Positions 1 to 7,235 of a DNA stretch of 36,391 nt are shown here, in pieces. The stretch spans positions 64,001-100,391 of IMG/VR virus record IMGVR_UViG_3300033141_004211. One strand, 5' to 3'. Under the pieces are notes generated by a model. It was given only the letters and a program-made list of their open reading frames with translations, was not told where the DNA came from and searched no databases. The stretch comes from a virus. Each line of letters opens with the position of its first letter. Positions within the stretch are counted from its first letter, which is position 1. The translations under genes and the position numbers were made by a program.

Positions 1-1
1 G

Positions 2-202
2 GTTGGGGAGAAGGGCAGCGTCAAAAGTCGCAGAGGTCGTCCCCCAATCTCCCCAAACGCCCAGACCGTAGCTATCAGCATCACGGTCACTCAAAAGCAC
101 TTGGATTTCCTGCGCAGGTATGGTTTCGGTAATGTCAGCCTCGGCGTTCGTCGGTTAGTTAATGAGGCTAAGGCCGGGCGGATTGACTCTAAGGCGGGAT
201 AA
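2..202 (+). CDS. Small DNA-binding-like protein, 5'-truncated at window edge
   Basis: This is an open frame running in from the left edge and ending at TAA 200-202 (66 visible residues). It begins with a basic Gly-Arg-Pro-Pro stretch (RRGRPP, AT-hook-like). It continues with a short strand and helices (ISITVTQKHLDFLRRYG, then a GVRRLVNEAK helix), which has the strand-helix-helix look of a ribbon-helix-helix repressor. It is the only convincing plus-strand gene in the window and converges on the leftward phage genes. Two hairpins follow its stop. The true start lies outside the window. The DNA-binding role is inferred from composition and secondary-structure pattern, not from a recognised family. 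Confidence 0.6.
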   Translation, partial: VGEKGSVKSRRGRPPISPNAQTVAISITVTQKHLDFLRRYGFGNVSLGVRRLVNEAKAGRIDSKAG

Positions 203-205
203 GTA

Positions 206-237
206 TAGCGCCGGGGCGTTAAACAACCCCGGCGCTA
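206..237. terminator. Hairpin after the left-edge gene
   Basis: A perfect 11-bp inverted repeat (TAGCGCCGGGG at 206-216 with CCCCGGCGCTA at 227-237) and a 10-nt loop starts 4 nt after the stop codon of the left-edge gene. The T-run after it is weak (CTTCT), so it may be an incomplete intrinsic terminator that works with the next hairpin. Confidence 0.6.
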
Positions 238-267
238 CTTCTACATGCACGCTTCGCGCGGTATCAA

Positions 268-297
268 AAACACCCAGGGAAACAAGCCTGGGTGTTT
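268..297. terminator. Bidirectional intrinsic terminator
   Basis: A perfect 11-bp stem (AAACACCCAGG at 268-278 with CCTGGGTGTTT at 287-297) has an A-run on one side and a T-run on the other, so it can terminate transcription in both directions. It sits between the rightward left-edge gene and the leftward terminase operon. This is where a bidirectional terminator is expected for convergent transcription units. Confidence 0.75.
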
Positions 298-330
298 ACA
301 CGTTATATCAACAAGCGGCGGGTTCTATCA

Positions 331-358
331 GTCATAATCGCACGGTCATAATCGCATC
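331..358. repeat. Short tandem repeat, two 14-nt units
   Basis: The 12-mer GTCATAATCGCA occurs at 331-342 and 345-356, giving two units of 14 nt. It lies in the gene-free stretch 298-511, where I see no other feature. Its function is unknown. Confidence 0.5.
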
Positions 359-511
359 TTCAGTAGTGATTACTGGGGTCACGTCCCGATTTCAAGACAT
401 TCTCCTTTTAGCCTCTCGGCAACATCTACGCTATCACCTGTTTCTTTCTTTCCCTACCTGATTCCGCTCAACACGACAATTAGCACACAGCGTTACCTCA
501 TCACAGATGCT

Positions 512-751
512 TCACAACGGCGGGGGTTGTTGAAGCCAATGTTTCGGCTGGGCTTTCACTATCTCTACGTAGTTTGGTTCCTTCTCGATACCCAGAACCT
601 CTTCCCAACCCACAAGGTGGCGAGCCATCTGCATAGAGCGATTGGTTTCACGATCTTCGTATGGCGGATCGCAAAGCAGAGCATGGAATTTCGGCCCATT
701 GTAGTCAGCAGCCCAATCAAGCACGTCTTGACAGAAGATTTCCCACGTCGG
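512..751 (-). pseudogene. Internally deleted DNA methyltransferase remnant
   Basis: The reading frame (GTG at 724, open from 751) encodes WEIFCQDVLDWA and then HALLCDPPYE, the catalytic motif IV (DPPY) region of adenine/N4-cytosine DNA methyltransferases. It runs almost directly into GWEEVLGIEKEPNYVEI, which is the SAM-binding motif I/C-terminal block of the same family. In intact phage enzymes of this type these blocks are normally separated by roughly 150-200 residues. That middle (target recognition and other motifs) is missing here, and only 70-80 residues remain. I therefore call it a decayed gene, downstream of the large terminase in the same direction. A truncated protein could still be made but would not be expected to methylate DNA. 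Confidence 0.7.
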
Positions 752-789
752 CTAAAATCCCCAGAAGTGTAACCATACCCATCATGGCG

Positions 790-2433
790 TTACGGTCCCC
801 AACGTGAAGTGCGCAGAGCATCTACCCATCTGCCGTCGGTCGGCAGACCACCTCGCCGTTCTGCTGGCGGGTGCTTGTCACTACTATCAAATACCCGATA
901 CAATTTGATTTCAGCTTGCCCCCCGGAAATCCCGAATGCACTATACGCATATCCCCAGCAGTCTATCAGGTGGTCAGGCCCCTTATCAGGCAGTTCCCCC
1001 TTTGGATTACCGGCCTTGTCCATCTTGAGCTTCAGTGTCTCCAACTCACGAATGAGCGGCCAACATGAATCGGGGTCAATCCATACCCCTGTCTGTCCCT
1101 CGCGGTAATTGCCGTTCAGCCACTTGCGGATAAGGCTAACACGCTCTTCCACCCCTATGCCGATGGGAGATACCCTGAGGCCCATCTTATTCAGCTCGTC
1201 TATCTCGCGGGGAGCGCGTTCGTCACAGTAACACTGGAGATCATAAGGCAACCTGTATTTGGCGAACTTAGCCTGCACGAGGGGCACCAAGTCCCGTAGG
1301 TCGAGTTCTCTTTCATAGATGCAGTCAAAAAGAAAAAGATTGTCCCGTTTATCTCTAGCGACGAACAGCACAGCCAAGGGATCGGCCCATCCCATGTCCA
1401 TCGTGACGGTAATTTCCAGTGCCCGACGTTGTGAATCGTCATTTAGTCGCTCACGCCATATTGCCACCTGGGATGGATCGCAATGAACATCCTGGGAGAA
1501 CGCGGCAAAAACCAAACCTTTCCGACCCGGTTTTAAACAGCGATACTGGGCATCAAATAAGTCCCAATCCGTCGTGACGAATTTCGTCCAGATGTCCTCT
1601 AGAGAAAGGAAACCGTCGCTAGCCCTAAGTTTCCCGTCGGGGTGACGCTCCGGGTCCTCGTGGCAAATGTCATACCAGCTCTCTTCTTCCCCTTCCTTTA
1701 TCCTGATGACCCGTTTGCACTGTTCACAGTCAGGCAGAGTACACCGCTGTCCGGCCTCGAAAACGCACCAGGTGTAAGTCCTGAAGGGCCAGCTTGGTTC
1801 CCTCGGTTTTTCCACCAAGAGCCGAAACATATTACCAGTAGCGAACTTTCGTGTGCTGGATAGAATCTGTACAGCCTTATAACCGTGTTTACTCTGCGCC
1901 ATACAGTATGCTTCCTGCAATATGTCCCAGCTCATCAATTCCACCTCATCGCACACAACGCATAGGGGGTGGGGCGAATTGCAACCGGCCATGCTTCCCG
2001 TCAAGACTTGTATGTTGGAACCATTGCGATATAGTGTCTTGCTCTTGATACTGAACACTACATCCATGCTGAACCAATCCAGGCTGCCGAGGGAACGAAT
2101 ATAGTCATAGCACTTATTTGCTTGTTCCTTCACAGCACCCACACTTGCTATCTCATAGAGAGGTTTATGGATAGCGTTGAGATGGTCCAAAATAGCAATG
2201 TTCTGTGTCTTGCCTCCAGAGCGCGAGGCAAAAACCAGAACATTGCATTCTCGTTCAAAAAACACATCTACTATGAAGGAAAATGGGGCGACATGATTCT
2301 GACACACCGCTCGGCGCGGAACATGGTATCCCAGATATGCCCTGATGTACTCATGAAGATCGTCGTCCCCACGAGGTACAGTGTGCGCATCCGCTAACCT
2401 TATTTCACGCTTTATAGTATCAGGCAATATCAT
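790..2433 (-). CDS. terL: Phage terminase large subunit
   Basis: This is the ATP-driven motor and nuclease that packages phage DNA into proheads (547 residues, a typical length). The Walker A motif is ASRSGGKT at about 69-76 and Walker B with catalytic Glu is LCVVCDEVE at about 157-165. The C-terminal RNase H-like nuclease shows Asp in MDMGWAD (about 346-351), CDERAP (about 404) and PDHLIDCWGYA (about 487-491). A Cys cluster (CTLPDCEQC, about 231-239, with DICHED near 257) suggests a zinc-binding insertion between the two domains. The start overlaps the end of the preceding gene by 14 nt, so the two are probably translationally coupled and co-transcribed from the promoter at 3131-3159. Confidence 0.93.
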   Translation of the reverse strand: MILPDTIKREIRLADAHTVPRGDDDLHEYIRAYLGYHVPRRAVCQNHVAPFSFIVDVFFERECNVLVFASRSGGKTQNIAILDHLNAIHKPLYEIASVGAVKEQANKCYDYIRSLGSLDWFSMDVVFSIKSKTLYRNGSNIQVLTGSMAGCNSPHPLCVVCDEVELMSWDILQEAYCMAQSKHGYKAVQILSSTRKFATGNMFRLLVEKPREPSWPFRTYTWCVFEAGQRCTLPDCEQCKRVIRIKEGEEESWYDICHEDPERHPDGKLRASDGFLSLEDIWTKFVTTDWDLFDAQYRCLKPGRKGLVFAAFSQDVHCDPSQVAIWRERLNDDSQRRALEITVTMDMGWADPLAVLFVARDKRDNLFLFDCIYERELDLRDLVPLVQAKFAKYRLPYDLQCYCDERAPREIDELNKMGLRVSPIGIGVEERVSLIRKWLNGNYREGQTGVWIDPDSCWPLIRELETLKLKMDKAGNPKGELPDKGPDHLIDCWGYAYSAFGISGGQAEIKLYRVFDSSDKHPPAERRGGLPTDGRWVDALRTSRWGP

Positions 2434-3124
2434 CTTCTGTCTGGACAGAATTCGTCTCCAACAGTAATTCTTGCCGCGCCAACCGTTTTAGTTGTTCAGG
2501 GTCTTGAACTAACTCTAACATCTCCTGGAACGCAGGATGCTGTCCCAGAAGGGCAATGACCTTGTCGCCGAGGTCGATCTCCCGCCGCTCCACACTGGCC
2601 AGCCGTATGTCTGCACGGGCTGGCTCTCTGTCAAGAATCCCCAGGTCCATCTGGAGGCTGGCAATGTCCTTTGCCATGTTGAAACAATCCTTTATCTCAG
2701 CACGCAGAGTGCTAAGGAAGGAGGGCTTCCTATCACTATTTTGCTGTTCTCTCTCTACTTGTACCATGTCCGTCAGGCGCGAGAATTGGATGAGATACAG
2801 TGTCTCCATCTCGGTGAGCGCGTCCAGGTGCTCTTTAGCTTTCTCGCGCAGCTTCTGGATGTACTCTGGCGGATTACCAGACAGATCAATGGCCCGTGCT
2901 TGCACAGGATCGGGGGTGAGGACATCTTTCATTGAAGCGTCATTGACATACCGTCTCAGTGCCTGCTCAAGCGAGCGCCGCTTGAGATTGACGAGTTCCC
3001 CGCGCTCCTCTTGGATAAACCGTGCTATCATCCCCAAACTCTGGCCAGCACGGATAAGAGCGTGTACCTCCTCAAGGCATTTCAGGTTCCTGATCTTCGT
3101 GTGCGCGGTGTCTTTTCTTCTCAC
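2420..3124 (-). CDS. Putative terminase small subunit
   Basis: A 234-residue protein lying immediately upstream of, and overlapping, the large terminase gene. This position and size fit a small terminase subunit, which recognises phage DNA for packaging. The N-terminal half (LEEVHALIRAGQSLGMIARF) looks like a helix-turn-helix region. The middle (about 95-150) is strongly helical and charged and could oligomerise. I see no diagnostic small-terminase motif, so the role rests mainly on context. I choose GTG at 3124. A longer frame reaches ATG at 3181, but that adds an implausible hydrophobic leader and would contain a perfect sigma-70 promoter. With GTG at 3124 the predicted transcript starts at or next to the start codon (leaderless). 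Confidence 0.6.
   Translation of the reverse strand: MRRKDTAHTKIRNLKCLEEVHALIRAGQSLGMIARFIQEERGELVNLKRRSLEQALRRYVNDASMKDVLTPDPVQARAIDLSGNPPEYIQKLREKAKEHLDALTEMETLYLIQFSRLTDMVQVEREQQNSDRKPSFLSTLRAEIKDCFNMAKDIASLQMDLGILDREPARADIRLASVERREIDLGDKVIALLGQHPAFQEMLELVQDPEQLKRLARQELLLETNSVQTEDDIA
2435..2450. repeat. Palindrome TTCTGTC-TG-GACAGAA
   Basis: A perfect 7-bp inverted repeat over the terminase start/upstream stop overlap. It is a variant of the TCTGTCTGAACAGA motif found at three other gene junctions. Confidence 0.5.
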
Positions 3125-3130
3125 AAAAGC

Positions 3131-3159
3131 AGTATACCAGAGAAAGCACAATATGTCAA
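3131..3159 (-). promoter_or_regulatory. Sigma-70-type promoter for the terminase pair
   Basis: Read on the minus strand: TTGACA (3154-3159), exactly 17 bp, then TATACT (3131-3136). The -10 box is followed by GCTTTT and the GTG start codon, so transcription should begin on or next to the start codon. Confidence 0.85.
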
Positions 3160-3188
3160 AGAAGCCTACCGCAGCATCCAAGGGTCTT

Positions 3189-3359
3189 TCAGTATCCTCT
3201 ATCGGATCGTGGGCTCTGTAACGACAGTCTCGCCCAAATCGCTTTCACGGCGTTCTCCGGGCCAAGTAACTCCAGAAAAACAGCCCCATTGCGCCACCCG
3301 TCCTCCACGAGGTTCACTACCGACGCGGTGAACCCCTTAAACGTCACTCTCTTGAGCAT
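3189..3359 (-). CDS. Small unknown protein (56 aa)
   Basis: The frame starts at ATG 3359 and has a good ribosome site (GAGGGG about 8 nt upstream). It encodes 56 residues beginning MLKRVTFKGFTASVVNLVED. It lies directly downstream of a perfect promoter (3429-3457) and a leader hairpin (3380-3406), and ends before the terminase promoter. These three features support a real gene. I do not recognise the family. The sequence is basic at the N-terminus with one amphipathic helix, and no metal-site or membrane segment is visible. Confidence 0.6.
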   Translation of the reverse strand: MLKRVTFKGFTASVVNLVEDGWRNGAVFLELLGPENAVKAIWARLSLQSPRSDRGY

Positions 3360-3379
3360 TACTCATCCCCTCTAAAATG

Positions 3380-3406
3380 CCAGAAACCTCACTTGGAGGT
3401 TTCTGG
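3380..3406. promoter_or_regulatory. Perfect leader hairpin between promoter and small gene
   Basis: CCAGAAACCTC (3380-3390) pairs with GAGGTTTCTGG (3396-3406) around a 5-nt loop. It lies in the transcribed leader between the promoter at 3429-3457 and the start codon at 3359. It is followed on the minus strand by CATTTTA, so it could be an attenuator or a protein-binding site. Confidence 0.6.
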
Positions 3407-3428
3407 AATAGAATATGATGTTGGTGAA

Positions 3429-3457
3429 AGTATACCACATTTAGTTCATTTTGTCAA
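3429..3457 (-). promoter_or_regulatory. Sigma-70-type promoter
   Basis: Minus strand TTGACA (3452-3457), 17-bp spacer, TATACT (3429-3434). The spacer ends CTAAATGTGG, identical to that of the promoter at 21187-21215. It should drive the 56-residue gene at 3189-3359 and probably reads on into the terminase genes. Confidence 0.85.
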
Positions 3458-3474
3458 GGCAATTGAACAGATTC

Positions 3475-3933
3475 TCAACCACCTTTGTCTTCACCAGGAA
3501 TCCAAGACCAGCCACCTGGGATTCTTTGCAACTCCCATCGCCAGAAATATTCAGCGGCTTCCTCAGCCCTAAGTGACTTCCTTGCCCACCCAGCCTCAAA
3601 CACACGCCATAATACCCAAGGAATCAACCACGCCTCCCCTGGAGTTCTTGGTGTCCTAAAATTCAAAGCCAGATACGCTTGCCCATACCGCACATCTGTC
3701 ACCAAGCTGAGCGTCTCACGCTGATGCTCAAGAATTTTTGAGAACTCAAAGACACCACTGCGCGTCGCCTTGCATTCAACGACAACGAAGCATCCTAGCC
3801 CATCCATGCAGAAAAAATCGGCCTTTTTCTGAACGGTGAATCTCTTCCCCCTAACATCAACGGGGTGGATAACGAGAGGATACATCCTCTCCAGCATCTT
3901 ACCGATCTCAGTCTCGAAAGGTAGCTTACTCAT
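3475..3933 (-). CDS. PD-(D/E)XK nuclease, resolvase/RecU-like
   Basis: A 152-residue protein with the layout of a small PD-(D/E)XK nuclease: an N-terminal helix with Glu (FETEIGKMLERM), Asp in KKADFF (about residue 39), then VVECKAT (Glu 53, Lys 55), followed by EHQRETL. This arrangement is typical of Holliday-junction resolvases such as RecU and of penicillin-binding-protein-type phage nucleases. A role in resolving branched phage DNA before packaging is likely, and the position between the clamp and terminase genes fits. ATG 3933 is chosen because its A overlaps the TGA of the preceding 51-residue gene (TGATG) and AGAGG precedes it. An upstream ATG at 3981 would overlap that gene extensively. 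Confidence 0.72.
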   Translation of the reverse strand: MSKLPFETEIGKMLERMYPLVIHPVDVRGKRFTVQKKADFFCMDGLGCFVVVECKATRSGVFEFSKILEHQRETLSLVTDVRYGQAYLALNFRTPRTPGEAWLIPWVLWRVFEAGWARKSLRAEEAAEYFWRWELQRIPGGWSWIPGEDKGG

Positions 3934-4088
3934 CACTGCCTCTGAACCTGAAGAAGAAACCCGGCGAACCGCGCGCTCCACTCGCCAACAAGCAGACGGA
4001 CGGTATCGGAGGCCCAGTCAGCATCATGTTTTCTCTGCACCCACAAAGCATAGAGGAACAAATCGTATATCTCGTTCAACCGCTTCAT
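3933..4088 (-). CDS. Small unknown helical protein (51 aa)
   Basis: ATG at 4088 is preceded by AAGGAGA at ideal spacing, and the TGA stop overlaps the ATG of the nuclease gene (TGATG). It encodes MKRLNEIYDLFLYALWVQRK and about 30 more residues, an amphipathic, Trp-rich helical protein. The coupling suggests it is made in step with the nuclease. It could be a partner protein, but no family is recognised. Confidence 0.65.
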   Translation of the reverse strand: MKRLNEIYDLFLYALWVQRKHDADWASDTVRLLVGEWSARFAGFLLQVQRQ

Positions 4089-4148
4089 CAGTTGTCTCCT
4101 TCCAGTTCAGCCTATGCTAGGCATCGGCCTTGCGGTTGCAGAGTTCCT

Positions 4149-5270
4149 CTAAGGCGTGTCATAACCCTGTCCCAACGTCATCGGCATAATCATGTGGAGA
4201 AAAGAGACCGTGTCAGACAGGGGACGAAGAATAACAGGAGAGCTCGGCGCAGCGATCTCAAACACAACCTCGCTATTAAACACCTTAAGCGCCTCCAACA
4301 GGAACCCTGCATGTAACGCGAAGGTGATGCCGTCTCCCTCAACATCGGCTGACACCTCAGTAGAAGAAGTGTCAACCTCGCCAAGGGCCTCCACTTCCAC
4401 GCCAGTCCCCACCACCTTGAGGACCACTGGTATGCGGTCCATCCCCCTAGTCGAGAACACGGAGACTGCCTTAACAGCGCGGTACAAATCGCCCGGGGCA
4501 GTAACGAACCTTGTCTTCCACCCAGGGGGAAGGTATTTCTTGTGCTCTGGGTAGGAATAGTCTAGCACACGGGAAGACAGCCTGAAGCACCCAACGTCGA
4601 AAGCCACTTGAGCATCCTCCAGGGTCATCTTGACCACCGCGTCGGGCTCCACGCGGAGGATACGCAGTAGCTCGGTGAAGGTCCTTGCAGGAATCAGGAC
4701 CTTGATCTCATCAAGGTCCCACTCCGATCTGACGATAACCTCAGAGAGGCGGAAGCCATCGCTGGCTACAGCAGATATCTCCCTACCGCTGGTGGTGAAC
4801 AACACCCCGGCGAGCACCGGGCGAATCTCATCCTTCGCGGCGGCAAAGACCACACGGTTTAGCAAGCCAAGCATCACCTCCGGTGCGAAATCCACAGACT
4901 CAGTGTCACTTTCAACGCTGGCAGCCATAGGGAATTCGTCTGGGGGGAACCCCCTAATGTGTGCCATATTACAGCCGGCCTCAATCGTCAACTCGTTTCC
5001 CTCGATCTCCAAGGTCAGCATCCCGTCCAGTGTAGCTATCAAATCTCGGAACAAGCGTGAGGGGACAGACAAGCCGCCGTCACCATCAATATCTGCCTCA
5101 ACCCGGCAACTGATCGAAATATCGAGATCGGTGGCAGAGAGACGGAGGGTCTCGCCATCGCCCTCTATGAGAACATGTGACAAGACGGGCATGGTACTGC
5201 GGGCAGGAGTAGCCCGTGACACTATAGCAAGGCTCTCAGCAAGTTTGTCGCGCACAATTGAGCATTTCAT
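4149..5270 (-). CDS. dnaN: DNA polymerase sliding clamp (beta subunit)
   Basis: A full-length (373 aa) bacterial-type beta clamp, which encircles DNA and tethers the replicative polymerase. The N-terminus MKCSIVRDKLAESLAIVSRA and PVLSHVLIEG, the domain-1 block LRLSATDLDISISC, and the C-terminal MIMPMTLGQ (equivalent of the usual VMPMRL end) are all family hallmarks. A phage-encoded clamp suggests that the phage either recruits the host polymerase selectively or encodes its own elsewhere. The start codon lies only about 20 bp from the end of the IscB element, and no strong ribosome site is visible in that gap. The insertion may therefore have replaced the native leader. Confidence 0.93.
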   Translation of the reverse strand: MKCSIVRDKLAESLAIVSRATPARSTMPVLSHVLIEGDGETLRLSATDLDISISCRVEADIDGDGGLSVPSRLFRDLIATLDGMLTLEIEGNELTIEAGCNMAHIRGFPPDEFPMAASVESDTESVDFAPEVMLGLLNRVVFAAAKDEIRPVLAGVLFTTSGREISAVASDGFRLSEVIVRSEWDLDEIKVLIPARTFTELLRILRVEPDAVVKMTLEDAQVAFDVGCFRLSSRVLDYSYPEHKKYLPPGWKTRFVTAPGDLYRAVKAVSVFSTRGMDRIPVVLKVVGTGVEVEALGEVDTSSTEVSADVEGDGITFALHAGFLLEALKVFNSEVVFEIAAPSSPVILRPLSDTVSFLHMIMPMTLGQGYDTP

Positions 5271-5386
5271 CGAAAATCCAACCTGCGGAAACCCCCGACA
5301 TATTGTCGGGGGAGGAGCAGGCTTCCCTCCTTTCCACCGAAGAGTGCGTTACTACCGACCCGCTTCAAGCAGGTCGGTCTTGACTT

Positions 5387-6601
5387 TCAAATCCCGTTGA
5401 CTTCAATCCGTAGCGTGCGCCCGCCCTCAAGCCGTCGCAACTTCTTCCAACTGATGGAATGTGACAATACCTCGCCATTCAGTCTGCGCACATCAAAATA
5501 GCCGCTGGACCGCAACCCGTAGATAAAGCCCTCGCGCCCATCGGGTAATCGCACCCGATCACCGCGCCTGAACCCCTTTGCGCTGGCAATAGTGTTGCGG
5601 ATGTGCGAGCGCGCACCCTTGAACAACTTGCGGTTTTGGCGGCGAGCGAATACACCCAGGTAACAAACTGGGACGCGCTGCTGCTCATGCCCGCCCGCAA
5701 TCACAAAGGCGTCGTTAATGTGTGTCTTGGGCAAGCCCAAGGTCATCCGTTTCGCCTTGGTGATGTAGCCAAAGGTGACTGACCGCCTCAGATCAGCAGT
5801 TGCCCGCATTACATACGCCTTGAGGGTGTTGAACTGGGTTACATCCCGTAAGCTCTCCGGGGCTTTGAGTTCAAGCGGCTTCGCGCCGCTGTGATGATCC
5901 CGGTGACAAGTCTCGCACAGGGTGACCAAGTTGGCGGGGCGATCACTCCCGCCTTCTTTCCGTTGACGAAGGTGGTGGACGGTCAGCACTGGATCACCCG
6001 ATTTGCCCTTGCACGCCCGACACTGATGCCGATCTCGCCACAAGACATACTCGCGCACATTTTGGAAACCGTACTGCTCGCCTTGCTGGTAGCCCACGCC
6101 TGCGACACTTGGATTGACCAATTTGTGCGGATCAAAATTGCCGATCTCAAATGACCAATAAGTCACCGGCAAGATACTCCCCACCAAGTTGATAACCTTG
6201 AGCGTTTCTTCTACTTTCGCCCGCACCGATGGGGGCAGTTCGTCTTTCCGCTTGCGGTTGAGAAAGCGGGGCGGGCGATAGCGAGTCTTGCGACCGCGCC
6301 GGGTGTGGCGGAACATCCGTCGCTTGGTGAGCAAACCGGAGATGTCTGTCCGCAATTTGAACTCGGCGGCGAACAGTTCCCGCCTATCGGAGACGACGGA
6401 TACGCCCACGTGGACTGTGCCCAAATCCACGCCTGCTTTGAGGGGTTGGGTATAACCACTCTCACGGTCAAGCAGGCGGATGGTAAATGGCTCACGCCGG
6501 ACGACTTTGGCGCGCCCCGAGCTGATCCAGCGACGCACCGCGCCGCAGCGTTTGGTAGGCATTAGAGGTCTACCGTTCTTGTCTTGTACGTAAACAAGCA
6601 T
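5387..6601 (-). CDS. iscB: IscB RNA-guided nuclease (HNH + split RuvC)
   Basis: IscB is the compact ancestor-type relative of Cas9. It uses an omega RNA to cut matching double-stranded DNA. The order is intact over 404 residues: PLMP segment (GRPLMPTKRCGAVRRW, about 10-25), RuvC-I AGVDLGTVHVG (Asp 59), an Arg-rich bridge helix (about 93-118), RuvC-II YWSFEIGNFD (Glu 152), HNH with CRACKG and LTVHHLRQRKEGGSDRPANL...CHRDHH (about 194-237), RuvC-III THINDAFVIAGG (His 294, Asp 297), and a C-terminal basic RNA/TAM-interaction region. All catalytic residues look present. Its guide RNA would come from the HEARO-type region just upstream. The role in the phage is unknown: selfish maintenance of the element, or weaponised against competing DNA. 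Confidence 0.92.
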   Translation of the reverse strand: MLVYVQDKNGRPLMPTKRCGAVRRWISSGRAKVVRREPFTIRLLDRESGYTQPLKAGVDLGTVHVGVSVVSDRRELFAAEFKLRTDISGLLTKRRMFRHTRRGRKTRYRPPRFLNRKRKDELPPSVRAKVEETLKVINLVGSILPVTYWSFEIGNFDPHKLVNPSVAGVGYQQGEQYGFQNVREYVLWRDRHQCRACKGKSGDPVLTVHHLRQRKEGGSDRPANLVTLCETCHRDHHSGAKPLELKAPESLRDVTQFNTLKAYVMRATADLRRSVTFGYITKAKRMTLGLPKTHINDAFVIAGGHEQQRVPVCYLGVFARRQNRKLFKGARSHIRNTIASAKGFRRGDRVRLPDGREGFIYGLRSSGYFDVRRLNGEVLSHSISWKKLRRLEGGRTLRIEVNGI

Positions 6602-6869
6602 CTTGAGAATCCTTTCGGATAAGTCAACCTTACGGCTGTTTGGTGCTCCTCGCCAATGTTGGAAGGGCTTGTTAGACCGGTAGCACCGTCCCTACCCCAC
6701 AGGACTTTTAACCACCGGTGACAGTTGCCAGGAGCTGGAGCATTCACCCCTGGGTGTCGTGACCCAACCAACGTAGCCCGATAGCCTTACGGCCCTGGCT
6801 GAGGCTGGTCAACTTGGGGCTTGCGGGATGCCCCCACAAGCCCTCGACTTCTAGTCGGGGGTAGTTGAC
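6602..6869 (-). ncRNA. HEARO / IscB omega RNA
   Basis: About 268 nt directly upstream of iscB contain nested GC-rich hairpins and no plausible protein. On the minus strand it opens GTCAACTACCCCCGACTAGA, then GTCGAGGGCTTG and a GGCTTGTGGGGG/CCCGCAAGCCCC stem. This is the 5' signature I associate with HEARO RNAs that accompany IscB genes. In this family the guide is the sequence immediately 5' of the scaffold. Here that is about 16 nt at 6870-6885 (ATGGACCGGCAGCAGT on the minus strand), overlapping the stop of the upstream HNH gene, so the current guide is phage sequence flanking the insertion. Confidence 0.82.
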
Positions 6870-6884
6870 ACTGCTGCCGGTCCA

Positions 6885-7235
6885 TCAGAATTTCCTCGGC
6901 GGTCCAGCTTTCCATGGTAACCCCTCATACCAGTCCCTGACCGCCTTCTCCCCATATCGCTCACAAGCCAAGCGCCAGGCGTCCTCCCGACTCAGCCTGT
7001 GCTCCCTATGACAAAAACGGCAGACGACAAAACAATTGATCGCACAATGAATCAGTAACTTGTTCTCATACTTCCAGCCCCGCACATCTTCACGAGAGAC
7101 AATACCCTCGTGAAGATCGGTGATGCCCCCACGGATACCACATACCTCACATCGCCAACCTCGCCTGGCAAGAAGACGCGATTTTAGTTGCCTTCTCTTC
7201 TCAGTGAGAAGGCGATTAAACGTCATCCTGTCCAT
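6885..7235 (-). CDS. HNH-type zinc protein
   Basis: A 116-residue protein with CEVCG near residue 31, an Asp-Leu-His in ITDLHEGIVSRED, and CRFCHREHR near 92-100. This is a two-CxxC HNH-endonuclease-like arrangement with the catalytic His probably in DLHEG. It could be a phage HNH nuclease (packaging-associated, homing or repair) or a zinc-binding protein that has lost activity, since the final HNH histidine is not obvious. The start overlaps the end of the preceding gene by 20 nt. A second in-frame ATG 9 nt inside is an alternative start. The IscB element begins directly after its stop codon. Confidence 0.65.
   Translation of the reverse strand: MDRMTFNRLLTEKRRQLKSRLLARRGWRCEVCGIRGGITDLHEGIVSREDVRGWKYENKLLIHCAINCFVVCRFCHREHRLSREDAWRLACERYGEKAVRDWYEGLPWKAGPPRKF

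Larger units (their letters stand above)
5292..6869 (-). mobile_element. IscB-carrying IS200/IS605-like element without transposase
   Basis: The iscB gene and its upstream RNA are bounded by similar GC hairpins. At the distal end CCCCCGACA/TGTCGGGGG (5292-5312) is a perfect 9-bp stem. At the RNA end CCCTCGACTTCTAGTCGGGG (6841-6860) is the first hairpin of the RNA. A further hairpin (ACCGACC/GGTCGGT, about 5357-5381) lies after the iscB stop. No tnpA-type transposase is present, so movement would need one in trans. The element separates the HNH gene (ends 6885) from dnaN (starts 5270). Exact ends cannot be fixed by eye. Confidence 0.7.

Noticed and set aside
162-461. Rightward 99-residue open frame near the left edge
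   Set aside because: It crosses two hairpin terminators and overlaps the better-supported gene ending at 202 in another frame.
460-511. In-frame Cys-containing segment (DEVTLCANCRVERN) after the methyltransferase remnant stop
   Set aside because: It looks like part of a zinc or HNH knuckle but is separated by a stop and has no start; too little to call.
718-785. Possible 22-residue hydrophobic peptide (MMGMVTLLGILADVG) after the terminase stop
   Set aside because: Weak ribosome site and overlap with the methyltransferase remnant; too short to support.
2556-3221. Rightward 221-residue open frame opposite the putative small terminase gene
   Set aside because: The Ser/Arg-rich composition is typical of antisense frames, and a leftward promoter lies inside it.
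6562-6771. Leftward 69-residue open frame inside the region upstream of iscB
   Set aside because: It lies within the HEARO-type RNA, has no protein-like composition and overlaps the iscB start. Open frames in structured RNA genes are common.
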